Positions 45,623 to 52,867 of a stretch of 64,000 nucleotides of DNA are shown here, piece by piece (position 1 is the stretch's first letter; each line of letters begins with the position of its first letter). The translations under genes were made by a program, and so were the position numbers. The stretch comes from Bacteroidales bacterium (GTDB taxonomy: Bacteria; Bacteroidota; Bacteroidia; Bacteroidales; UBA10428). The DNA is taken from the NCBI GenBank assembly GCA_035299085.1, contig DATGXG010000024.1, forward strand, positions 124,001 to 188,000, read 5' to 3'. The notes under the pieces are model-generated. The model was given only the letters and a program-made list of their open reading frames with translations, did not search any database and was not told the origin of the DNA.

Positions 45623-46825
45623 TCACCTCTCACCTCTCCTTACTTTTTTAATAATCTCCTCCGCCATCTGCGCCGTAGAAGCGGCTCCCTGTTTAACCGC
45701 ATCAGGACTGCCTTTCATTTTCATCATATCGTAGGTTCTGACTTTCCCTTCGAGAATAACATCGGCAATGGCTTTCCTTATGGTAGCGGCAATATCCGTT
45801 TCTCCGAGATGATCCAGCATCATGCAGGCTGACTCAATCATGGCTATCGGGTTTACTATTGAGACCGGGTATTCAGCGTATTTTGGCGCTGAGCCATGGG
45901 TGGGCTCAAAAACCGCCACATTTTCACCAATGTTAGCGCTGCAGGCAAAACCTAATCCGCCTATCAGTCCGGCAAAACCATCGGATACGATATCGCCGAA
46001 CATGTTACCGGCCACGATAACCCCGTAATCTTCCGGGTTCTTTGTAAGCCACATCATTTGCGCATCAATATTGGTATTCCACAGTTCAATGCCGGGATAG
46101 GACGCCTGCATCTTTTTTGCCATGTTATACATCATACCCGATGTTTCGCGAATGACATTGGGTTTTTCACAGAGCGTGACGGATTTATACCCGTGGGTTT
46201 TTGCATGCTCAAAAGCAGCATGCAGGATTCGTTCTGTGGCTTTCCGGGTAAATATCCGTGTTGAAACGGCAATTTCATCTTTGGGGACATTGCCGAAATT
46301 TTTGACGAAGTTCTTATGGGTCCGCAACGCTTCATACACAATTCCATCCGGTTTGCTCCATTCAACACCGCAGTACAGGCCTTCTGTGTTCTGCCTGAAA
46401 ATAACCACATCAACCATCGGCTCTTCGATTTCTCCTTTGCTGCCGCGACGTATAAAATTCAGGGGATTGCCCTTATACGATTTGCAGGGTCTTATGCAGA
46501 TATCAAGGTCGAAATGCTGACGCATACCCACTATGGGACTGGCATAAATAAGACCTTTATCCCGCAAAGCAGGTGAAAGTTCAGCCGCTGCTTCCTCTTT
46601 AGGTTTGGAAGTGATAGCACCAAAAATCCCAATTTTATGCTGTTCGAGCAACCGGATCGTGCGGTCGGGCAAAGCGTTTCCTTCACTGCACCAGAAATCC
46701 CACCCTATATCTCCCTGAACATAATTTGCTTTGAATCCGGCTGCATCAAGCACTCTCAGTGCCTCCTGCATGACTACTTTTCCAATCCCGTCGCCGGGCA
46801 TCACTACGATTGTCGGTTGAAACAT
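45623..46825 (-). CDS. Isocitrate/isopropylmalate dehydrogenase family enzyme
   Basis: A 400-residue NAD(P)-dependent beta-decarboxylating dehydrogenase. Motifs are VMPGDGIGK at the start, FRQNTEGLYCGVE (about 156-168), NIDAQMMWL, the metal site GNMFGDIVSDGFAGLIGG and FEPTHGSAPKYA. By my alignment with E. coli isocitrate dehydrogenase, Ser96 matches Ser113, but Ile98 takes the place of Asn115, a residue that holds the gamma-carboxylate, so substrate choice may differ from isocitrate. In the cluster it could carboxylate or decarboxylate 2-oxoglutarate/isocitrate or 2-oxoadipate/homoisocitrate. A heptamer repeat starts 16 bases upstream of its ATG, and the last codons are part of a repeated 11-mer. 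Confidence 0.85.
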   Translation of the reverse strand: MFQPTIVVMPGDGIGKVVMQEALRVLDAAGFKANYVQGDIGWDFWCSEGNALPDRTIRLLEQHKIGIFGAITSKPKEEAAAELSPALRDKGLIYASPIVGMRQHFDLDICIRPCKSYKGNPLNFIRRGSKGEIEEPMVDVVIFRQNTEGLYCGVEWSKPDGIVYEALRTHKNFVKNFGNVPKDEIAVSTRIFTRKATERILHAAFEHAKTHGYKSVTLCEKPNVIRETSGMMYNMAKKMQASYPGIELWNTNIDAQMMWLTKNPEDYGVIVAGNMFGDIVSDGFAGLIGGLGFACSANIGENVAVFEPTHGSAPKYAEYPVSIVNPIAMIESACMMLDHLGETDIAATIRKAIADVILEGKVRTYDMMKMKGSPDAVKQGAASTAQMAEEIIKKVRRGER

Positions 46826-46840
46826 AGATATTTACAATTT

Positions 46841-46916
46841 GATTTACGATTTACGATTTACGATTTACGATTTGCGATTTGCGATTTACGATTTGCGATT
46901 TACAATTTGCGATTAC
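46841..46916. repeat. 7-bp tandem repeat, ten units, upstream of the IDH-like gene
   Basis: GATTTAC/GATTTGC (once AATTTGC) in ten contiguous heptamers from 46841 to 46910 and a partial eleventh. It fills most of the 123 bases between the citF stop and the start of the dehydrogenase gene and so lies in its 5' leader. Changes in unit number would alter spacing or RNA structure there. Confidence 0.85.
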
Positions 46917-46948
46917 TCCCACTCCCCCTGTCTCCCATTCTATCCATC

Positions 46949-48505
46949 TCACCTCTCACTGACCTTCCTCACTACATCAATCACCGTTCCGTCCACCCAT
47001 TTAATTACTGCCACAATCTGATCATCAAATTCCGGCTTTTCAGGTATTCCGCAAATGGCTTCAGCCTCATCCTTCAGTTCCTGAATCGTTTTTATGGGGA
47101 GTCCCGAGTCCTTTGTCTTTTCAATCAGGTCCTGCCGGAGAGGATTGATGGCAATGCCCCTTTCGGTGACAACCACATCAATAAGTTCACCCGGGCCGCA
47201 AAGGGTGGTCACTTCATCCCGGATGACCGGAATACGGTCACGGAACAGGGGCACCGGGATGATTACCGTTTTTCCGAAAAGGCAGTTCTGCCATCCTCCT
47301 ATGCCATGCAGAAGATAACCGTCAGAATGTGTAACCACATTGGCATTGAAGTTCACATCAATTTCGGTGGCGCCCAGGATCACCACATCGATCATGCTGG
47401 CAAAATTTCCCTTTCCATGGTAATTATAGCTCACAAACGGGCTTGTCATAACATGCCTGGGATTATCCCTGATGGAGCGGACACCATCCAGATCGAATGT
47501 TTGCCCGTCAAGAATGTATTCAACAAGTCCCTCCTCAAGCATCTGCACAAGGTATTTGTTGCTTCCTCCTCTTGCGAAACGGGCTTTTATACCTTTGCTG
47601 CGCATGATGTCGGCAAAATAATTCCCCACCGACAAGGCAGTACCACCGGCACCGGCCTGGAACGAAAAACCGTCATGGATAATTCCTGTGATCTCACAGA
47701 ATTTTGCAGTGAGTTGTGCCAGGAGCAGGCGATCAGGACTTCTTGTAACCTGTGTGGTACCGGAGACTATTTTTTCAGGTATACCCACCCTGTCGACTTT
47801 CACCGTGTAATCGACGTAATTTCCCTGTATCTGCCAGGGAATGCAAGGAAAGGGTACCATATTGTCGGTTACAACGATCACTTTACCGGCAAACTGTGAA
47901 TCCGCTACTGCAAAGCCAAGAGACCCGCTTGCCGACTGTCCCGTTACGCCGTTTGCATTGCCGAACGGATCGGCGCAGCCTGCACCGATTACGGCTATGT
48001 CTATCATTACATCACCGTCCTGTATGGCCTGGTATCTTCCGCCGTGTGACCGGAGAACAGCTGTTTTTTTCATTTTCCCCTGGGAGCAGAATTTGCCGAG
48101 AGGCCCGTTCATGCTTCCCTCAATATGGCTGATAGTGCCGTTTTCGAGATATTTCAGCAACGGGGCATGACACGAGAAGGAGGCTGAAGGAAACCAGCAC
48201 AGGTCTTTCACTCCGAGTTCAAACGCGCAGTCAAAAACCATCTGTGCAACCAAATCACCTTCTCTGAAATGATGATGGGTTGAAATTGTCATTCCGTCCC
48301 TTAAGCCGGCTTTTACAAGTGCCTCTTTTAATGTGGGAACTTCTTTATTCCCGTCGGCCGGAAAATCACTGTTCGTTGGAATCTCCGGTGAGTAACGATG
48401 CCCCTCCGGACGGTATTTTCCCACACCCAGATAGGGTACTAAGGGTTTCCCATTTACTGTTTTCGGTACCCATCTTCCGGCTGCATTTTGTATATGATCA
48501 CTCAT
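46949..48505 (-). CDS. citF: Citrate lyase alpha subunit (CitF-like)
   Basis: A 518-residue CoA-transferase-type subunit that swaps the acetyl group on the acyl carrier of citrate lyase for the citrate (or related) acyl group. Family signatures include LKEALVKAGLRDGMTISTHH, FREGDLVAQMVFD, GSMNGPLGKFCSQGK, VIGAGCADPFGNANGVTG and GFSFQAGAGGTALSVGNYF. I chose ATG 48505, because a strong ribosome-binding sequence GGAGGG lies six bases upstream, unusual in this window; an ATG at 48538 would lack it. The start overlaps the end of the citDE fusion gene by eight bases. No citC, citX or citG (activation and prosthetic-group genes) is in the window. Confidence 0.88.
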   Translation of the reverse strand: MSDHIQNAAGRWVPKTVNGKPLVPYLGVGKYRPEGHRYSPEIPTNSDFPADGNKEVPTLKEALVKAGLRDGMTISTHHHFREGDLVAQMVFDCAFELGVKDLCWFPSASFSCHAPLLKYLENGTISHIEGSMNGPLGKFCSQGKMKKTAVLRSHGGRYQAIQDGDVMIDIAVIGAGCADPFGNANGVTGQSASGSLGFAVADSQFAGKVIVVTDNMVPFPCIPWQIQGNYVDYTVKVDRVGIPEKIVSGTTQVTRSPDRLLLAQLTAKFCEITGIIHDGFSFQAGAGGTALSVGNYFADIMRSKGIKARFARGGSNKYLVQMLEEGLVEYILDGQTFDLDGVRSIRDNPRHVMTSPFVSYNYHGKGNFASMIDVVILGATEIDVNFNANVVTHSDGYLLHGIGGWQNCLFGKTVIIPVPLFRDRIPVIRDEVTTLCGPGELIDVVVTERGIAINPLRQDLIEKTKDSGLPIKTIQELKDEAEAICGIPEKPEFDDQIVAVIKWVDGTVIDVVRKVSER

Positions 48506-49700
48506 TGTTTTCCCTCCAGTTTGGCTGCAACTTTCCATATTTTACTGCCTTGGCGATTATACCCAGCGCTCTCTTCACAACCGGGGGATCAATCATTTTC
48601 GATTCCAATGCTACAACTGATGAACCTTGTTCCTGTGCCTTATAAAAAGCGAGAGCGATTTTCCTGGCCTTATCAATTTCACTTGCAGCAGGTAAAAAAT
48701 TTTCACGGATAATACTTACCTGGCGAGGGTGAATACAACCCATACCTGCAAATCCCATGGCTCTTGACTCTGATGCAGCACGGGCAATGGCTTCCACGTT
48801 TTCAAAATCGGAAAACACCGAATCAATTGGTTGTTTCCCGGCTGAAACTGCAGCATTTATAAGCATATTGCGGGCAAACAGGCTTTCTTTACCTTCCGGG
48901 GTTCTTGAAACACCTATATCTGCCGTGTAATCTTCGAGTCCTATTGCCATTGCCACTACCTGGTCCGATGCACCGGCTATTTCCTGTGCATTCAGAATAC
49001 CACAAGCCGTTTCAAGAATAGGCATTAAAAAGATGGAAGTATTTTTGGCTCCCAGTATTTGCGTGATTTTTGTATCGGTCAGGATCACCTGTTCGGCTGA
49101 TTCGCACTTCGGAATGAGGATAAGGTTAACCGGGTGCCCGATACACCAGCGGAGGTCATCCAGACCGGCCGGAACCTGGTTGATTCGTACCATTCTTTCG
49201 GCACCATAGAAATCAACCGAACGAAGTGCGTTCCTGACTAGAATCCGGGCCTCATGCTTTTTCTCAGGGGAAACGGCATCCTCGAGGTCAAGAATGATTC
49301 CGTCACTGCCATAAATACCGGCATTGATCATCAACTTGGGATTATTTCCCGGAAGGTACAACCGGGTAATCCGGTCTCTATCCCTGTCAGTCGAATAAAT
49401 ATTTTGTGGTAAAACCGGCAGAAGGTATTCTTTATTTTGAGGCCTTAACAGGTTAATAGCAGCTTCGAGCCGTGCAGCAAGTGTAAATGGAAGGGCACCT
49501 GAATCATCAATTTCAAGCCTGGCGTGTTCAATTTCAAAGAATTGAAACATTTCCAGGCATAATCCGGTGATCGAACGACCGTATAATGCTTTGACTTTGC
49601 TCCTGAGATCAATTTGAATTCCGCCGGCTGACAATACCTCCAGGCTCATAAAACAGTCCGACCGGATACCTTCGCCGTGATTACCGGATGTGTATACCAT
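48498..49700 (-). CDS. Citrate lyase acyl carrier-beta fusion (CitD-CitE)
   Basis: A 400-residue protein. Residues from about 120 onward are a CitE-type aldolase/lyase TIM barrel (TRLYLPGNNPKLMINAG, GIILDLEDAVSPEKK, RINQ, LILIPKCESAE, LPILETACG-like region, GMGCIHPRQV). The first 95 residues match the gamma acyl carrier CitD: IQIDLRSKVKALYGRSI and LEIDDSGALPFTLAARLEAA. From ATG 49700 the serine in GIRSDC is residue 14, the same number as the Ser14 that carries the phosphoribosyl-dephospho-CoA group in enterobacterial CitD. A TTG at 49709 would shift this by three. It is the first gene of the cluster and should release acetyl carrier plus an oxoacid. Confidence 0.85.
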   Translation of the reverse strand: MVYTSGNHGEGIRSDCFMSLEVLSAGGIQIDLRSKVKALYGRSITGLCLEMFQFFEIEHARLEIDDSGALPFTLAARLEAAINLLRPQNKEYLLPVLPQNIYSTDRDRDRITRLYLPGNNPKLMINAGIYGSDGIILDLEDAVSPEKKHEARILVRNALRSVDFYGAERMVRINQVPAGLDDLRWCIGHPVNLILIPKCESAEQVILTDTKITQILGAKNTSIFLMPILETACGILNAQEIAGASDQVVAMAIGLEDYTADIGVSRTPEGKESLFARNMLINAAVSAGKQPIDSVFSDFENVEAIARAASESRAMGFAGMGCIHPRQVSIIRENFLPAASEIDKARKIALAFYKAQEQGSSVVALESKMIDPPVVKRALGIIAKAVKYGKLQPNWRENNE

Positions 49701-49773
49701 AATCGCCAATTAGTACCAAAAAAGTACTGAATAAAAAGCGATTAATTGCTGATTGTTGTCATGGTGCAATAGG

Positions 49774-50129
49774 CGGGGTTTCACCCCGAACCCTGACTTA
49801 CTTTTTTTCTGCAGCAAAAAAAAGTAAGCAAAAAATGCCGCCGCTGCTGAAAAAATCGCTAAAAATTAATTCACTACGCTAAAAGAAAAGAACTCGCCCG
49901 CAGGAATCGGGCTCAGACAGCTTTTCTTTTTTAACGCTTCGTGAATTAATTTTTTTAACGCGTTTTTTCAGAGGCGGACGTAGCGGTCCCTAGGCCTTAT
50001 CATTATGTTCAATGAAGCGGATAGTCAATAACACTATCACACTGCTTTAAATATAGATCACAACAATAATCGAAGCACCGTGGGTGGGCCGGGACAAAGA
50101 AAGAACACACTATTCGGGGTGAAACCCCG
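49774..50129. mobile_element. MITE-like element with 17-bp TIRs and large internal hairpin
   Basis: CGGGGTTTCACCCCGAA (49774-49790) and its exact reverse complement (50113-50129) bound a 356-bp stretch; each end is itself a small hairpin. Inside are an A/T-rich hairpin (arms 49797-49808 and 49817-49828, CTTACTTTTTTT) and a long imperfect stem (about 49841-49890 with 49921-49978) capped by a GCCCG/CGGGC loop. No ORF fits. It ends one base before the gltX stop codon. With 49710-49773 it makes up the 421-base gap; the latter part contains AGTAC-7-GTACT (49712-49728) in front of the citDE gene. Confidence 0.7.
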
Positions 50130-50130
50130 A

Positions 50131-51657
50131 TTAAGATTGAAAGGATTTCAATCCTATATCAATCCTCCTCACCGTCTCACTCTTTCCTATCATTTCCATG
50201 ATATCAAACAAATGGGGACCCATGCCTGAACCGACGATCAGGAGCCTGAGAGGAGTTGCCACTTTGCCGAAGCCTATCTGATTTTCGGTGACATATTGAT
50301 TCACGGCTGCTTCCATGCTTTGTGAACTGAAATCAGTTAACCCTTCAAAAATTGATTTGACTTCAACCACAATGCGGTACGTATCTTCTTTCCAAACCTT
50401 TTTAACCATCTGCTGATCATAAGAAGCCGGGGCTTCAAAGAAATAGAAAGCCTGGTCCCAGAAATCCTTTACAAAAACAAGCCTTTCCTTAACGTGAGCA
50501 GCCACTTTTTTAAGATAATCCAATTGAACCGGGTGTCCTTTCTGCTGAACCACGGGTACAAAAAAGGCAGCCAGATCGGCATCTGATTTCGAACGGAGAT
50601 ATTGCTGGTTGTACCATTTTGCCTTTTCAGGATCGAAGTGCGAACCTGATTTCCCTACCCGGTCAAGGCTGAATGCATCCGCAAGTTCGCACATCGAGAA
50701 AATCTCCTTTTCGGTGCCCGGATTCCAGCCCAGGAACGCCAGGATGTTCACCATGGCTTCAGGAAAATACCCCGATTCACGGTAACCAGATGAAACTTCA
50801 CCTGAGAACGGATCCGTCCATTGCAGGGGGAATACGGGGAATCCCATTTTATCACCGTCGCGTTTACTGAGTTTTCCCTGTCCATTGGGTTTCAGAATAA
50901 GGGGCAGATGAGCGAATTCCGGCATCACATTTTCCCATCCCAGAGCCCTGTATAACAGCACATGCAGGGGCAACGAGGGAAGCCATTCTTCTCCCCTGAT
51001 CACATGGGTGATTTCCATCAGATAATCATCCACAATGTTGGCCAGGTGATACGTGGGAAGACCGTCACCTTTATATAACACCTTGTCATCCAGCAATGAT
51101 GTGTTCACCTTAACCTCACCCCGGATTATGTCTTTAACAACGACTTCATGGTTTTCAGGCATTTTGAACCGGATTACATGCGGAGCACCTGTTTCAAGAA
51201 GTTCAATGGTTTCAGTTTCACCCAGCGTAAGGGAATTTCTCATTTTTAAACGGGTGGAACTGTCATACTGGAAGTTCTTTCCATCCGATTCGTACTCTTT
51301 GCGAATCGTGTCCAGTACCTGGGGCTCATCAAATGCATAATAAGCATTGCCTTCAGATACCAGTTTTTCGGCATACTGCCTGTAAATTTCTTTTCTCAGG
51401 CTTTGCCTGTAAGGGCTGTGAGGTCCTTCTTTGTCAGGACCTTCGGAATAATGAAGGCCACACCACTTGAGTGATTCAATAATGTATTCTTCGGCTCCCG
51501 GCACAAACCTGGCCTGGTCGGTGTCTTCAATCCTCAGAATAAAATCACCATTGTTCCTGAGGGCAAACAGATAGTTAAACAAAGCTGTCCGGACCCCGCC
51601 GATGTGCAGGGGACCTGTTGGACTAGGCGCAAAGCGCACTCTGACTCTTCTGGACAT
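50131..51657 (-). CDS. gltX: Glutamyl-tRNA synthetase
   Basis: A 508-residue class I aminoacyl-tRNA synthetase charging tRNA-Glu. The ATP-binding HIGH motif is HIGG in FAPSPTGPLHIGGVRTALFN (residues 9-28), followed by FILRIEDTDQARF; the KMSKS loop is KLSKRDG near residue 265. VIRGEEWLPSLPLHVLLY is also typical. The C-terminal anticodon-binding helical domain is complete. It is a single housekeeping gene, divergent from ubiE/menG with 40 bases between the starts, and its stop abuts the TIR element. Confidence 0.95.
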   Translation of the reverse strand: MSRRVRVRFAPSPTGPLHIGGVRTALFNYLFALRNNGDFILRIEDTDQARFVPGAEEYIIESLKWCGLHYSEGPDKEGPHSPYRQSLRKEIYRQYAEKLVSEGNAYYAFDEPQVLDTIRKEYESDGKNFQYDSSTRLKMRNSLTLGETETIELLETGAPHVIRFKMPENHEVVVKDIIRGEVKVNTSLLDDKVLYKGDGLPTYHLANIVDDYLMEITHVIRGEEWLPSLPLHVLLYRALGWENVMPEFAHLPLILKPNGQGKLSKRDGDKMGFPVFPLQWTDPFSGEVSSGYRESGYFPEAMVNILAFLGWNPGTEKEIFSMCELADAFSLDRVGKSGSHFDPEKAKWYNQQYLRSKSDADLAAFFVPVVQQKGHPVQLDYLKKVAAHVKERLVFVKDFWDQAFYFFEAPASYDQQMVKKVWKEDTYRIVVEVKSIFEGLTDFSSQSMEAAVNQYVTENQIGFGKVATPLRLLIVGSGMGPHLFDIMEMIGKSETVRRIDIGLKSFQS

Positions 51658-51697
51658 AGAAATGAATTATTTGGCAAAGATATGTTAATTTTGCCGG

Positions 51698-52405
51698 ATG
51701 GAACATCCACTCCAACACTATTACTCCCGTATTTACCGCACATACGATCTGGTTAACAGGCTTTTTACTTTTGGTCTCGATAAAAAATGGAGAAAGATTA
51801 CGGTTAACGAATGCCTGTCGGTAAATCCCCGGAATGTGCTTGATCTTTGCTGTGGTACAGGCGACCTTGCCATCGAAATACAAAAGAAGGCCGGCACGAA
51901 CTGCACAGTGACCGGGTTTGATTTGAACCCTGAAATGCTTTCAGTTGCCAGTCATAAATCGGAGAAAGATAATCTGAATATTGAATTCATCCGCGGGGAT
52001 GCCGCTACAATGCCTTTCACTGACGAATCATTTGACTGCATTACAATCGGTTTCGGTTTCAGAAACCTTACCTGGCAAAATCCGTCAGCCGCTAACCATA
52101 TCGCTGAAATCAGCCGGGTTCTTAAAATCGGCGGCAAACTGCTGATCCTTGAAAGTTCGCAGCCCTCAAACGGATTCATCCGGTTTTTTTATTCGGTATA
52201 TCTTAAATCTGTGTTGGTGCCGCTTGGCGGTATCCTTTCGGGCAACTGGAATGCTTACCGTTACCTTGCCGGATCATCCGCCGGTTTCTATACATTCAAT
52301 GAACTAAGGTCAATGCTTGAACCGTTTGGTCTGGATCTTCATATGAAGCACCGTTTTCTTTTCGGATCGGCAAATCTGCTTGAAGTCATTAAATCAGCGA
52401 AGTGA
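51698..52405 (+). CDS. ubiE: Demethylmenaquinone methyltransferase
   Basis: A 235-residue SAM-dependent methyltransferase (also called MenG) for the last step of menaquinone synthesis. Signatures are YDLVNRLFTFGLDKKWRK near the start, the SAM-binding VLDLCCGTGDLAIEI (about 49-63), GFDLNPEML, TIGFGFRNL and FNAYRYL-like WNAYRYLAGS near residue 183. It is first in a run of eight same-strand genes for menaquinone. A TAATTTTG box lies just before the start but so near it that the transcript would be almost leaderless. Confidence 0.93.
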   Translation: MEHPLQHYYSRIYRTYDLVNRLFTFGLDKKWRKITVNECLSVNPRNVLDLCCGTGDLAIEIQKKAGTNCTVTGFDLNPEMLSVASHKSEKDNLNIEFIRGDAATMPFTDESFDCITIGFGFRNLTWQNPSAANHIAEISRVLKIGGKLLILESSQPSNGFIRFFYSVYLKSVLVPLGGILSGNWNAYRYLAGSSAGFYTFNELRSMLEPFGLDLHMKHRFLFGSANLLEVIKSAK

Positions 52406-52411
52406 TTTTGC

Positions 52412-52419
52412 TATCTTTG
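52412..52419 (+). promoter_or_regulatory. Candidate -7 promoter box before menI
   Basis: TATCTTTG fits the Bacteroidetes TAnnTTTG box and stands 19 bases upstream of the thioesterase start in the 33-base gap after ubiE. No TTG at the right distance upstream is seen, so an internal promoter is only possible. Confidence 0.3.
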
Positions 52420-52438
52420 TTACAGTTTAATTCTATTT

Positions 52439-52867
52439 ATGATCAACAAACTGAATGAAATCTGCCGCGGAACCTTTATCAGTTTTCTCGGTATTGAATT
52501 TCTGAACTATGGTGACGATTTCCTTGAAGCATCAATGCCGGTAGATAATAAACTTCAGCCAATGGGTCTTTTGCATGGAGGAGCTTCACTTGCGCTTGCT
52601 GAAACTATTGCCAGCGGAGGATCTTATTTGCATGTTGATGCTTCAAAATATGATGTGGTAGGATTGCAGGTTTCCGGTAATCATTTGTCACCGGTAAGTG
52701 AAGGGATGCTTTATGCAAGGGCTGATATTATCCACAGGGGTCGGAAAACGCATGTATGGGATGTGAGAATCAAGAGTGATACGGGTAAACTAATTTCTGT
52801 GGTTCGGGTTACTATGATGATCATAAAAAAGAAACAACATCCTGATGCCGGAAGTATTGAACAATAG
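52439..52867 (+). CDS. menI: Hotdog-fold thioesterase, probable DHNA-CoA thioesterase
   Basis: A 142-residue hotdog-fold protein of the PaaI/YdiI type. The signature MGLLHGGASLALAETIAS (about residues 41-58) holds the catalytic Glu in ALAET, and GGSYLH follows. Relatives in this place hydrolyse 1,4-dihydroxy-2-naphthoyl-CoA to the free acid, the step between MenB and MenA. The gene lies inside the menaquinone set, which supports that role; other acyl-CoA substrates cannot be excluded. The menF start codon lies 23 bases before its stop, suggesting coupled translation. Confidence 0.83.
   Translation: MINKLNEICRGTFISFLGIEFLNYGDDFLEASMPVDNKLQPMGLLHGGASLALAETIASGGSYLHVDASKYDVVGLQVSGNHLSPVSEGMLYARADIIHRGRKTHVWDVRIKSDTGKLISVVRVTMMIIKKKQHPDAGSIEQ

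Noticed and set aside
46637..47899. 420-residue plus-strand reading frame
   Set aside because: It lies opposite citF and the start of the dehydrogenase gene, crosses the heptamer repeat and has low-complexity LRFTIYDLRF runs; no family resemblance.
48506..48538. Longer start of citF
   Set aside because: The ATG at 48505 has a GGAGGG ribosome-binding sequence six bases upstream; the longer form would overlap the preceding gene by 41 bases.
37101..49700. Lysine biosynthesis by the aminoadipate pathway (LysW or fungal type)
   Set aside because: There is no homocitrate synthase, LysW, LysX-like ligase or aminoadipate reductase; a lyase and an aldehyde dehydrogenase stand in their place, which favours breakdown. 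Kept only as a lesser alternative.
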